From NCBI GenBank assembly GCA_003971905.1, contig RSEE01000019.1, positions 434,001 through 498,000 of the forward strand: a stretch of DNA of 64,000 nucleotides, read 5' to 3'. Each line of letters starts with the position of its first letter. The first letter of the stretch is position 1. Below, in pieces: positions 47,776 to 58,470 of the stretch. A program made the position numbers and the translations under genes. This stretch comes from Moniliella sp. 'wahieum'. Its lineage: Eukaryota; Basidiomycota; Moniliellomycetes; Moniliellales; Moniliellaceae. The notes beneath the pieces are model-generated. The model had not been told where the DNA came from. It ran no database searches and was given only the letters and a program-made list of their open reading frames with translations.

Positions 47776-50700
47776 TCATTTGGTTACTCGGCACGCCCAT
47801 ACTCCGCTCAAGGCGCGCTTAATCGAATCCAGCGCCTGGCCCGTCTGCGCCGCACGGGGGGAAAGGGTACCCGTCGACGGTTTGGTTGGCACCCTCAGCT
47901 TGTCCCGGCGCGCGACCTTGGTGTCCGCTGCCACGGTCGCTACCGGACGCGTTCCATACACCAATGCCGGTCGCGGCACGGGCCCCGCCTGACCGGGTGG
48001 CATGGGCGCGGCAACCTGCGCTGCGCGTCGGGCCAAGTCGCGAAGCGCATCCTGGTTGCCTGCCTGGGCTTGCTTGGCGAGGTAGGATGGGTAGTAAGGT
48101 GGCGCTGCTGGGTCAGTCGGCTCGGCAGCCGAGCCAGCGGCCGAGGTGCGGGGATCGGCCTTCTGGGCATTGGCCACACACCACCCAGTGCGGAGGCTGA
48201 GGCCGAAGCCGAGCTGGCTAAGGTCCCAATGGTAGAGGTAGCTGCGGACGAAGTCCGTGCCGTGGAGAGGCTGCTGCCGGTCGTACGGGGCGGGAAGGGA
48301 CCGAAGGCCCAGTCGGCCCGCGCCATTGGTGCCACCCCGGCCGAGGCACGGTACACGCGGCAAACGAGTCGCGCAGCGGGGAGCGAAAGGTACGTGTGAC
48401 AGCGTGCGGACGAGCCTGGTGAGAGGCTTGGTAGGTGAGCGCCAGGGCTCGTGCGGTCCGGCGTGGGAGCGTGAGCGAGGGTTGGAACGAAGTTGGCATC
48501 TCCTCCATCGCCACCTCGCCAGTAGCGGGATCGATGAGCAAGGTTGGCTGCGCATACTGCTGCAGTTGGGGAGGAAGGTCGTCCACGTCCAACGCGCACG
48601 TCTCTCGTGTGGTAACCAGAGCTTGGGTCGCATACATTGGCATCCCCAATGGATTGGGCGGTGCGTGTTCCACTCGGCCAGGCCCGGGTGCCCATACTCC
48701 TCCACCTGCCCAGCAGTGCCGGAGGCATCGTCACTCCGCCCGTCAGCGGCGGATTGAGCACCGGTTCCAACAATGCCCCGGTTACCTCGTTATTTGGCAA
48801 CGCAGGACCCATCAGGTGACCGCCGCCTTCGGCGCGCACGTACTCACCCCGCTCCGGCCGCGGTTGTATGCCAGCAACAGCCGCGTTCAGCATCGCACCA
48901 TACCCAGGACGCCAAGGCGAGTAGGGCCCCACAACGCGGAGATGCAGGCGCGGGAGGGGAGACGTAAACGGGTTCCCGCCCACCAGCGCCGACGACAGCA
49001 TCGACTCCTCCGCGGTCGCGTGCGACGCGTGGGCCGAATGCACGTGGCAGTACGGAGGAGGGGGGGGGCGCGACGTGACTGGCGAGACGAGTGCGGGGAG
49101 GTAGGACGTTTCCCATCTCCCCCGGCCCTTCGGACGGGGGAGAAAAAGTAGAGATTGGAGAGAGCTTGGATCGTGCCTGGCGCGAATTCACCGGGGATCC
49201 AGGCGCAGTCTGCGCTCCCGTCTTGAAATCAGGCGCAGGAGAGATACGAGAGGTGTGGGGCGAAGGCGGAATCCAGACTGGAGAGGGAGAGTCAACGAGA
49301 TCCGTCTCGCTTTTTCCTTTGCCTCGGCCAGCCGAGCTCACCGTGCGCTCCCGCGGAATATACGTTTGAGAGGGAGAGACGATACGGGGAGACAACGATT
49401 GGCTCGGATCGGCCGGGTGATGCGATGGCGCACAACCAACCAAGACGGGCGAGATATGAGCCTCGGTCGGGGAGCCGGCAAGGTAAGAGCGGGACTGGGA
49501 GTGACCGCCCCCGTGTCCGTTCTTCTGCGGTGAAGCAGCTTGGCGAGACACGGTCGAGTGGGACGAATGTCGCATCGCGCTCGTGTTACTGACTAGGGCC
49601 GGGGCAGCGGTGGTGGCCATCTTGCGCTGAAGGAGCACGTCGGCGGGAGAAGAAGAGTAGGAGGTTGACACGCGATTGGTCAGGTTCAAGAGCGAATGCG
49701 AACGTTTGGCCATGGGCGACTTGGAGCCGGCGGGTGTGCGCGGGGCATGCGAAACATCCGCCGTGGTACTCGCAGTCTCCTCAGAAAGATGTGAATCTCG
49801 GGACGAGCTGGGAACTTCCGAGGTCGAGCCCGCTTCTCAGCTTGCCCTTGGGGTGGGACGGTTTGAAGCGGGAGGCGTCGGGGGCAGATCGTCTCTGGTC
49901 GCCTTGGGCACCTGGTCATTGCCAGAGGGAGATGATTCCGGGGTTGGAATTGCTGTTGACGCCGTCGTAGTGTCACTCTGATTGTCCGTTGAGGTACGGA
50001 GCGGGTCTGGACACCTCTCCTCGGCCACCGCGGGACCTGGCGTGGCAGGAGGGGGCGGTGAGGAGCAGGAAGCGGAAGTTGGAACGACAGTGAGCTCAGG
50101 ATGGTCCGAAGGCTGAGCATATCCATCGCGTTGTATCCTCTCTCCTTGGGGATTGGGCCCAGAGGATGTGGCAGTGGACTGATCGCGGTCCAGCAGAGTT
50201 CGATCCGATGCAGGCGCGCTCATCATCGAGGGCGTACATGGCGACGAAGACACGACTGTGGCCGCCGTGTCAGTGTCGGACAAAGGTGTGCCGTGTGCTG
50301 CACCACCCAGGTGGTGTCGCGCGACAAGGTAGTCTGTCTGATTTGGGGTTGGGCCAGCAGTGGGTGCCGGGGCAGGGAGTGAGGGGGTAGGTGAAGAGGT
50401 CCACGATCTCAGGCGGAGGACGTGGTTGGGGTTGGGGATTGAGGCGGGAAAGGGAGTAGAGGTAGTGGTGGAGGGTGGGACAGACGAATCAGCCTGCCGC
50501 CGACGACGGGGGGCCATGACCAATACATCGCGCTCGTCATCGTCATCGTCTTGGTCCGCATCGTCGTCGGCCTCAGGTCCGGCACCTTGGGCGGGGTCGG
50601 GAGGGACCCTGCGGTGGGCCTGGTAGGAGGCAGAGGCGGGTGCGGCTGGGGCAGGCGGATGGGCAGGGGTGAAGAAGCCGATGTTGGCACGGGCCGAGAG

Positions 50701-50895
50701 AGAGCCACGGGATCGATTGCGCGGGAGGGAGCTGTGGCCGACGGTGTGAAGACGGTCACTGCTCTTGCGCGAGCGCAGGTCGGTGGTGCTGCCGCGAGCC
50801 GAGGGACGAGGGGCACGGCGGCGGGCAGCGTGGGAGGCGGAGGGGCGACCCGGAGCAGAGGGAGGCAGCGGCGGGGCGGGGGAGGGGGTGGGCAT
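47776..50895 (-). CDS. Hypothetical large Ser/Pro-rich disordered protein
   Basis: I do not recognise a family. The minus strand stays coding-like for 3.1 kb in overlapping frames. From the ATG at 50895 (MPTPSPAPPLPPSAPGRPSA) it includes STTDLRSRKSSDRLHTVGHS and NRSRGSLSARANIGFFTP, then an acidic run (EADDDADQDDDDDERDVLVM) next to PRRRRQ. Ser/Thr/Pro-rich sequence follows, with many possible phosphorylation sites (LSPISTFSPPSEGPG). A less biased segment reads LDVDDLPPQLQQYAQPTLLI then DPATGEVAMEEMPTSFQPSL. The C-terminus (DSIKRALSGVWACRVTK) ends at 47776. The charged and Ser/Pro-rich layout is common in fungal signalling scaffolds and transcription regulators, but no function is proposed. Frame changes near 49840, 49080 and 48500 match the general slip pattern. 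Confidence 0.55.
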
Positions 50896-52005
50896 GGCGA
50901 GGGGATGGTGGAGGCGGCTGAGGACGGCCAGTCGCACAGGGCGCGGGAGGGCAGATGAGATTGGCAATCAAGTGACTAGTGACTTGTGCGTGAATTGGGC
51001 AGCAGCAGCTGGCCGTTGCGGTAAACTTGAACGTTGAACGTTGCGTTTTGAACGCGGGAGGAGTGAAATGCGAAACGATGATGTGATGCATGCACCTGCG
51101 CTTGAAAGTTGAAGCTGAGCCGGCGCGGCGAGCTCTGAGTCTGAGATCTGAGCGTAATTAATAATTGTCTTCCCACGGCCTACGGCCGGAGGCGGCCCGG
51201 AGTGCGGCGTACTGCCTGTCCCGTGTGGGGCGGCGTGGCTTGCTCCGCAAACAGTAGTGCAGCGCACTGGCGCCGTGCGGTGCGCGATATGGCTCGGTTG
51301 CCCGCTGCGCTGCCGACTACACAATCGGCGCGACTGAGTGGCCGGTGACTAAGACGAGTGGGCAGGATGCCTGATGTGACACTGATGCATGATGCCTGCC
51401 GCCAGAGACACAGGGCATGTGCCATGTCACACGTGACCTATGACTGGACTGGTTGTGCATTGTGATGCATGTGGACGCCGCGAAGACGATAGCGCCCCCT
51501 TTCGGCTCCTTAGTAAATCCTCTCACTCCAAGCCCCATCCTGCCTCTGCTTCTCCATTCTCCATCTTCCCTAGATGGCTTGCTGCCCTGCGCTTCGACCA
51601 TGGCAGCAAAAAGGAGATCCACATCGGACAAAAGCAGGCGCCAACCTCCTGTCGGGAGGGCAGAGCAAAGCCACAGTGGCTGTGGCTCTGCTGCCAAAAG
51701 GCCAAGTGTGGAGCATAAACGTGAAAGAGACAGGCGGGAGGAGGCCAGTAGCCAGCAAGAGGCAGAAAAGCGTTCTCTTATTACGTTAAACGTTTAACTT
51801 CGACGAGGCTTTACCGTAGTGGTCTGTCGGTGCCTCAAACAGGCCTGAGGCCCGAGAGAGACTGCCTCTGTCCTCAAGCTCACGCTGGCCTCGCTCAGGG
51901 GACCCGGGACAAAGAATGGAGGGAAGCAGCAGACCCACTGCTCCACCTAGTCAAAGGTACACTGACAGCGAGAGCGCGTGTCGTTTCCTTACCGGCCTTA
52001 CCGCC

Positions 52006-52032
52006 TTACCGGTTACCGGTTACCGGTTACCC
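52006..52032. repeat. ACCGGT heptad array
   Basis: Three TACCGGT units at seven-base spacing with flanking partial units. Here the spacer base is T, whereas most AAGCTT and ATGCAT arrays use G. Confidence 0.9.
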
Positions 52033-52506
52033 TAAAGCTGACGGATCCGTATATGGGAGACATTGTAGACGCTGACAACGTCGGCAGAAAGCACATGCTG
52101 CTCGTAACAGGGCACGCGTCTCAGTTTCTGGGGAACACCGTGTCTCTGTATCGAGTACCCCCTAACCACGCCGGAACGGCACTTGTTCCTGGCGATGCAG
52201 CCGCCGCTTCATAAGTAGCTGCTATATAAGTACTACTAGGTACACTCTTTGGCTGGCAGACTATGTATAGTAGCAAGGGCTACATTAGTAGTGAGGTAGG
52301 GTCAAATTCCCCTTTACTGCCACCGCGGGCCTATACGGCACCCTACTATTATGGCACCCACGGCGCCCTATGGCCGAGTTGGGTGGATTCTTCGTCGTTT
52401 TATAGGAAGTAGTAGGTGCCGGGACGTTTCTTGAGGGCCGAGTAACTAGTGAGGCTTGAGAGGCTTGAGGCTCAGACCCTCAGGGTTCTACAAAGATCAC
52501 AAGCAG

Positions 52507-52893
52507 TCAATTCGAGGTGTAGGAAAGCATTTGCATAATTGGGGCACTGTCTATTAGTATAGCAACAGAACGCATAAGCTGTCCTTCCCTCTTCTTCCGC
52601 TCCGCATCATGCTCTCTGCTCTTGCTTTCACCCCACGAACGATTTCTGCCATTCCTTGGCCTATAATCCCGACTCTGATCTCCCTCTTGCCTTAATAGCC
52701 CCGACTGCGTGACAAAATTGAAGAGCTCATCGGTTTGAACAAACCGGAGGGCAGCTGAAGGAGATTTGGATACAATCATTACGAGAGATTTTTGGAGGGT
52801 ATATGTTGGTGATGTTGGCCACACAGTCTTGCGGAAGGAAATCCTACCACAACGCGGATGTGCTTTTCGCCCCAAACGGCATTTCCCCTCCAT
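52507..52893 (-). CDS. Hypothetical 128-residue ORF
   Basis: This is an uninterrupted frame from an ATG at 52893 in an AT-richer region where chance frames of this length are less likely. The product is basic (WGESKSREHDAERKKREGQL) with a hydrophobic middle (LQKSLVMIVSKSPSAALRF). No domain, signal peptide or neighbour relationship supports a function. It could be a fragment of a mobile element or a chance frame. Confidence 0.25.
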   Translation of the reverse strand: MEGKCRLGRKAHPRCGRISFRKTVWPTSPTYTLQKSLVMIVSKSPSAALRFVQTDELFNFVTQSGLLRQEGDQSRDYRPRNGRNRSWGESKSREHDAERKKREGQLMRSVAILIDSAPIMQMLSYTSN

Positions 52894-53412
52894 ACATTAT
52901 TGTCGAGGAAGAGGATTAGCTTCATGGATTGACGTAGTATTAGTACTAATACACTCCCTCCGGTGCGCGGAAAAAAACATCCCAGAGCGAGACGCTGCCG
53001 GAAAGAAGAATTGGGAATAGGACGAGATCGGACAAACTATGGCAATAGCTATCAAAACATATTATTGATGGGTAATGGTCTAACATGATGTGCATGATTT
53101 GGTACTATTGTGCCATGGAACAGGTCACTCTCCGATGAGACGAAGAGTAGTGTACAGAAGAGGTGGCCAGTCGATTGGGCACAGAGAGTGGGAACGAAGT
53201 GACAATGAAGCGAAGGGCTGAGGGTGTGGAGACACACGACACCAACTGCAGTAGTAGAGAGGACGGCAGGGAAGGCCGGCGCGAGCAAATATGATATGAA
53301 CAGTGGCCTATACTAGTACGTCCTAAGCCATGGCCTACCTTCGTTATAGATACACTTCTACTACACCTGTTATACTAATGACACCCTTCTTTCTATTGGC
53401 CACCAGCACGCT

Positions 53413-53703
53413 ATATATATCCTGTGTCTGTCAATCGTGGAAGTGATCGAGCTCATCTCTGCTTGATTTCTTTATTGTCTTTCACCCATCATGGACACCA
53501 TTGTGTCAATATTAGCTATACTTCTACTAATATATGCGGTCTCGGTTGGTGTATGCATCTTTAGTTCTCTACAACCGTCCCTTGTCTGGACCATCTCGTC
53601 CGATAGCCGACGAACCAGATCGCTAGCAGGCAGTATGTCCTTCATGCGCACCACCCCTGTGCCAGCCCAGGTGACGACTCTGTCCAACCGTGAAGGACTG
53701 TAG
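53413..53703 (+). CDS. Possible small membrane protein antisense to the nitronate monooxygenase gene
   Basis: A TATA-like GCTATATATATCC near 53411-53422 lies about 70 bases upstream of an ATG at 53491. That ATG opens 70 codons beginning MDTIVSILAILLLIYAVSVG, a clear hydrophobic helix. The frame overlaps, in antisense, the 3' end of the nitronate monooxygenase-like gene. Its hydrophobicity could simply mirror the opposite strand's codons, so this is a weak candidate. Confidence 0.22.
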
Positions 53704-54679
53704 GCAGTGCGGTAGGTTTCCTTGCCCGCATCGAACTCAGCAACGTTTGACTATACAAGCCGCGTCCGTCGACACCAGAGGGCCAGCCCAACGTGCCCCT
53801 CGCATGGTCAAACGCAGTAGACCGCACAGTAGGTTCATCCGGATTGCCCTGCATCCCTGGTGTGTCGGATCCGGCATGCAGCAGTTGTTTCTTGGCCGTC
53901 ACTGTAGAGTGCCTCGGGGTCAAGAGGAAGCGGGTGCCAAAGACAGCTGCTCGGCGCCAGCCGCAATGAGATGGCCTGCCTCTTGCCCGTTGGCTAGTCC
54001 TCCGGCAACAAAAGCACGGCCGCATGTTGTGCGTCGCAAACGCAGTCTGAACTGATCCAGCAACGCTCGTACGGGTGGAGCGGCAGCCATACCATGTCCT
54101 CCCTCCTCCTCGTGGCCCGTTAGAGAAAGCAGTGGGATTGTACGCAGCGCTTCTTGGGCTTCCTTTAAGGTTCCGACCCCAATCACGATCTGCACTGCTT
54201 CGCTCGTTCCACGAAACTGGTCATCCCAATACTGGAGATAGGCGATCCATGCCCCCAACTCCTTGGCCTGTCCAAATGAGAACCACACTGCCGCGACCCG
54301 CTCCGAGGCAAGTAATGAACCAGTTCATGAGCCGGGCTTGTGTTGGGCGCGTCTGAGCGGTGAGGAAGCTGACCATTGGCCAGTTGGGTCAACCTCCAAC
54401 CAGCACACCGACTCCAATAGGTTTCCGTTCGTTTGGAGGCGTCAAGGAGGGCAAACCAATCGGTGGAAGCAATAAGCAGCTCAGACCGTAACTGGTCGGG
54501 GCCAGTCCCGGCAACCGCAAAGCCTACCGCCAGCGCGCGTGACCGCGCCGCCAGTGCGCCGCCCGATGCTGTGGCAAGAGGGCCACGATAATGGGCACCT
54601 GCAGTGGACCCAACGACCCTGGACACGTGCGGCCAAAGAAGTGCTTGGTTAGGGACATGAAGCCGCGCTGGATGCTCAT
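53472..54679 (-). CDS. Nitronate monooxygenase-like flavoprotein
   Basis: This family (formerly 2-nitropropane dioxygenase) uses FMN in a TIM barrel to oxidise alkyl nitronates. The ATG at 54679 gives MSIQRGFMSLTKHFFGRTCP. The N-terminal strand region reads GPLATASGGALAAR and VGFAVAGTGPDQLRSELLIA. Later segments are MWFSFGQAKELGAWIAYLQ, VQIVIGVGTLKEAQEAL, GHEEEGGHGMAAAPPVRALL (the EAGGHG-type loop), AFVAGGLANGQEAGHLIAAG and GTRFLLTPRHSTVTAKKQLL. The C-terminus VTWAGTGVVRMKDILPASDL matches the family AGTG-VxxIxPA ending. Frame slips occur near 54260 and 53960. The last 20-30 residues before 53472 are poorly conserved. It lies 427 bases downstream of a P450 on the same strand, an arrangement compatible with a shared metabolic role but not proof of one. 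Confidence 0.8.
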
Positions 54680-55106
54680 TAGCTAGTGGGGAGGCTCCGC
54701 TTAAGTATATGTTGCGCTCGGACGAGCGGAGCTAGTAAGAGCGCAGTAACCCATGGCGGCGATCGTGGAGGACGAGGGCGGGCACAAGATACATGATGCC
54801 CCAAATTGATCTCGATGCCCATGGCGGCCCTCCAGCTGCCTCAGCCGGCAGATCTGACAAATAGAGACCGAAAAAGTTTGGCTAGGCTATATGCATCACC
54901 ACTGGAGCAGTGTTGGGTATATAAAGGCACTATCCGCCTTTGCATCCTATAGAGACGTCTCGCACACACATACAGCCACTAGTTACCAGTTACCGTTCAC
55001 TGCTGGTCCCTGCGGCACGGTAATAACACCCCCAGAGGTGGGCGCCTTGGAGCTACTCTGGCCACTGACGGCATTCCATTGGATTATGAATAAGTGCAGG
55101 TTCTCC
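54680..55106. other. Spacer between P450 and nitronate monooxygenase-like genes
   Basis: 427 bases with no gene. It must contain the P450 3' end and the promoter of the flavoprotein gene, both read leftward. Confidence 0.5.
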
Positions 55107-57067
55107 TCAAATGCTTGTCCGCTTGTGTAGCGTCGCCTTGTATGGCAGGCGGAGCGGCAAAGTCAGGGTCTGGGCATAAACGGGATACGCGAGATGAGAC
55201 ACGTCTAAGTGCACATCGAACTGGCCCAACAGCGCAGCCAGCACAGCGCAACCCTCATACATGGCCAACGTCTGCCCGAGGCAGAGCCGCGGCCCTGCAT
55301 TGAAGACGTGAAAGACAAACGGGCTGAACGTCTTGAGCGACCCGTCTTCAGGGTTTAAGAAGCGCTCGGGCCGGAACTCTTCACAGTCTTCGCCCCAAAT
55401 CTCCGGCATGCGTGCCATGTGTAATCGGACCAGAAGATGGTGGTTCCCTTTTGAATGAATGTCGGGCAAGCGCTTGCCCGCTTGGCCCCGGTGCCATAAG
55501 GATCGTCGGGCCCTTCCCCCACCCAGTTTCGCGTAGGGCTGAATCACGTCATCCTCTGTCGCGTACTTGAGATTGCGACAGACAGGTGGCCAGAGACGAA
55601 GCGCTTCGCAAAAGACGGCTTGGGTATAGGGCATGGCCTTCAAGTCGTCGTATTCCATCAAACGTTGCTCCTCACCTTCCCCTAAGACACGGGCCACCTC
55701 TTGTCGGAGCTTAGCCACCACATTGTCTGCGTTGCGCAGCTCGTACAAGGTCCATGTCAAACCCTGTGCGTCGTCTCGTCCGCGAGAAGAAAGTTGAGGA
55801 CAACCGCCAGGAGCTCCTCCCGCCCGAGTCCTTGGTCGATAAAATGCTGAAGTAGATCCTTCCCATCCTTGCTCTGAGCGCCTTGAGCCCCTCCATTAGC
55901 TTGATTCTCCATCCGCTTGTCAATTATGCGATAGCAGGCCTCCCGGATCACACTGAGGGCTTTGCGCATGTCCCGCCCTTGACGGGAAAAGCACTCGGTG
56001 AGTTTCCATAACGGGTTGCTAAAGCGCAGACCAGCCACCTTTTCGGCAAAGTCGAAGGCAGCAGCAAAGGGTACCTCAGTTGCCAACCCCTCTGCCTTGG
56101 AGCTTCAGAGTAACAATTGGGTATGTCAGTCAGCGTTCACCCAACATGGGGCGGGGGGCGTACGGCAAGCATCCCAAGTCGGCTCCGAATGCCATGGTCC
56201 CAAACGTATCAAGTGTATACCGAAAGAAGATATCGGGCAGATTTACGGTTGAAGGCTTTGCTGCCAAATCGTCGGCCAACTGAAGCAAGATGGCAAGATC
56301 GTGCTGAACAGTGCGCTGGACATGTGTGCGAAAGTTGGAGACGGAGAACTATATACCAAAATGAGGATGAATCAGTGCGCTTTTGAGTGGCAAACATCGT
56401 CATTTTGGGGGGGAAACGTACAATATGCGAAGCCAACTTGCGCTGGCGCTTCCACGCAACTCCATCCGCTACAAAGATGCCCGTCTCGGACAAGAGGTCG
56501 GAGAGACATTGGCGAAAGGGGGCCCCCTTCACGTACTTGTGGAAACTAGTCTTGGAACCTTGGACCCATGCCAACAGCTCGGGTCGGTTGATGACCGTGG
56601 TGCGGGAACCTAGGGCAAGGGGATATGAAGGGCAAACGGCATGCCCCCGGCGCCCGTGTTGTGCTGCGCTTGGGTCATCAAGTCCAGCCCACCTTCGTTG
56701 CGACCTTGTAGTCCCCGTACAAGCTCGCGCCAGTTTCCCACGAGGGCCAAGCTGCCGGGGACGATGGCCACCCCGGGCACTCGTTTCACCCCCAGCGGCC
56801 GGTCGGGTATAGGACCACGCCCACCAGGAGCAGCAGCACGGATGTGCTCAGAATGATCCAGGGGACGGCGCGGAGATCGATGGGGCCAGCAGGAACGGCA
56901 TTCAGGCGAATGACAGAGCCGAGAGGCAGCTTTTGGGAGAGGAGGTGGTGGAGTTCATGGCAGCAGTAGAAGCGACTTGCGTCACAAACGCATTGGCCAA
57001 AGCAAAAACCCCGCTTTGGCAACGGCCTGTGAAAGTCTGCCTCGTTTGCACATGAGCAATTCCACAT
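55107..57067 (-). CDS. Cytochrome P450, CYP86/CYP52-like fatty-acid hydroxylase type
   Basis: This is an ER-anchored heme monooxygenase. A hydrophobic anchor (WIILSTSVLLLLVGVVLYP) precedes RVPGVAIVPGSLALVGNWRE. The substrate-recognition region includes YVKGAPFRQCLSDLLSETGI and DGVAWKRQRKLASHIVRF, characteristic of the CYP86/CYP52 clan. FDFAEKVAGLRFSNPLWKLT follows. The I-helix is split by a one-base slip near 55785; restored it reads FLLAGRDDAQGLTWTLYEL. ExxR is EALR within FCEALRLWPPVCRNLKYATE. PERF is FRPERFLNPEDG. The heme loop FNAGPRLCLGQTLAMYEG has its Cys. The stop is at 55107. The ATG at 57067 adds an unlikely N-terminal extension; 56956 is an alternative in another frame. An intron or slips lie near 56100-56200 and 56600. 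A fatty-acid or alkane substrate is inferred from family resemblance only. Confidence 0.92.
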
Positions 57068-57130
57068 TTCAAAGTGCAGTCCATATATGCTCTTGCCGAA
57101 ACGCAGGGGACCTCACCGGAACTTAACCCG

Positions 57131-57154
57131 TCACGCGTCACGCGTCACGCGTCA
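57131..57154. repeat. ACGCGT heptad array
   Basis: Three ACGCGT palindromes separated by single C bases. It lies in the divergent spacer between the P450 and the small plus-strand gene. Confidence 0.9.
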
Positions 57155-57381
57155 AGAGCTTCAAGCTTCATCGATGAATGACGTTAATGACGCGGAGCGG
57201 ACGCGTCGGGCATTAGGCGGAGTACGTTGTACGCACAGCCAAGCGACTGCACCTGAGTACTGGGTGCCTGAGCGCTGAGCCTGCGCCCAAGTAACTGAGC
57301 TGAGGCTCAGCGCTGAGGCGCTGAGGCCCAGCCTGAGCGGCAACCAATGGTCTCTAGTGGCTAGTGGCACTGCGCGCTAGC

Positions 57382-57404
57382 GCTTGAAGCTTGAAGCTTG
57401 AAGC
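57382..57404. repeat. AAGCTT heptad array
   Basis: Three GCTTGAA units at seven-base spacing, the same unit as at 27184-27212. Confidence 0.9.
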
Positions 57405-57642
57405 ACTGCCGATGGGGTGGATCGAGTATTTAGTGGCACTGGTGGTACTGGTGGTACGCCAGCTGTGCGAGAGGGGCTTGGATTCGAAGAAAAAAGGGAA
57501 TATTGAACTTGTACTGGACCGCTGACGTGTAACGTGTGACGTCCGTTGCCCATTGCCTAGGTGGCTTTTCGATCGACATGCACGGGCCACATTGGACGGG
57601 CCGCTGCCGATGGGACATCGATTGTCGGTTATCGATCGGGGG

Positions 57643-57648
57643 TATAAA
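57643..57648 (+). promoter_or_regulatory. TATA box of the small acidic-protein gene
   Basis: TATAAA lies 80 bases upstream of the ATG at 57723, in the range seen for the MLRQ/B12D-like gene in this window. Confidence 0.6.
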
Positions 57649-57722
57649 GCTGGGGCCCACTCCGGCCCCTCCAATCTCGCCCGCCTCCAGCTGCCCTCGT
57701 CACACCCAGCAACGTTGCCGTC

Positions 57723-58128
57723 ATGCTGTCGCCCATCCGCACCGCCTTTACCAGCATCATCGCCCTCAGCAGCTTCCGGGCTGTGGTACGCCCTGCTCTG
57801 CTCCGTCCCGCAGCAGCACCAGCGCGAGCTTTCCAGGTGAGTTTCTATACTTCTCTCTACCTTCTCGTTTCCTCTCTCTCTCCTCTCTCAAGATGACCCA
57901 AGCTGACGACCATTAGACTTCGCCCGTGCAATCCGGTTCCCAAGCTAATGCTGCCGACCCTGCTGGCGACCCCGAGCCGACCGAGGCAGAGGAAGATGTC
58001 CGTGGGACCAAGAGGAGTCCAACATGTCGCCTCAGGAACTTGCCCAAGAGGAGGCATTTACCCGCAATGAGGAAGTGGAGGACAGTATGACCGAGTCTGA
58101 GCAGGACTTGGATGGCGACAAGTCTTAA
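57723..58128 (+). CDS. Small acidic protein with a probable mitochondrial presequence
   Basis: I do not recognise the family. Exon 1 encodes MLSPIRTAFTSIIALSSFRA followed by VVRPALLRPAAAPARAFQ, an Arg/Ala/Ser-rich amphipathic start typical of matrix targeting, with a plausible cleavage site near ARAF. An intron at 57837-57916 (GTGAGT..TAG) joins it to TSPVQSGSQANAADPAGDPE and PTEAEEDVRGT. One slip near 58005 then separates a short basic frame from a more protein-like acidic one (NMSPQELAQEEAFTRNEEVE, then DSMTESEQDLDGDKS) that stops at 58126-58128. The mature protein would be about 70 residues and strongly acidic. Import into mitochondria is inferred from the N-terminus only. Confidence 0.6.
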
Positions 58129-58470
58129 CATATCTCACCTGCACTGTCATCCTCTGCTCCTGTGTGCGCAGCTGCTCTTCCCCGTCACAGTATTTCTGTC
58201 GTATTGCAAACTCTTTTTCATGGGGTATAGGTGTTGGGTGGGGTGCGTGGGAAACCCGTGGTGTATCTTTTCCTAGACGAATGATGATAATGATATGATG
58301 TCTTCACCCAAACAATCATTTCTGTTAGCATGCCAGTGGCGCCGCGTGACTTCACGGGCCCGACGCAGCCAGCCTACGTTCCACGATGGGAGCTCTGAAT
58401 GGCTACAGCTCTCGAACTTCTCTGACAAACCCTTTTTGGACGATCGAAGCACACAACAAAAGCATTGAGA
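58129..58470. other. Convergent spacer
   Basis: 342 bases between two convergent genes, containing presumed 3' untranslated sequence. Nothing else was recognised. Confidence 0.5.

Larger units (their letters stand above)
50896..53471. other. Spacer with AT-richer part and one weak ORF
   Basis: No recognised family. It contains an ACTAGT pair (50971-50985), AACGTT units (51030-51050), an ACCGGT heptad array (52006-52032) and, from 52230, distinctly AT-richer sequence with TAGTACTA-like words. A 128-codon minus-strand frame at 52507-52893 is listed separately. Confidence 0.5.
57068..57722. other. Divergent spacer with repeats and a TATA box
   Basis: It contains an ACGCGT heptad array (57131-57154), an AGCGCT/GAGGC repeat (57300-57335), an AAGCTT array (57382-57404) and the TATA box of the plus-strand gene at 57723. 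No gene was recognised. Confidence 0.55.

Noticed and set aside
53472-57067. P450 plus flavoprotein as a secondary-metabolite gene cluster
   Set aside because: No polyketide synthase, peptide synthetase, terpene cyclase or dedicated transporter is present nearby, so only a two-gene association is reported.
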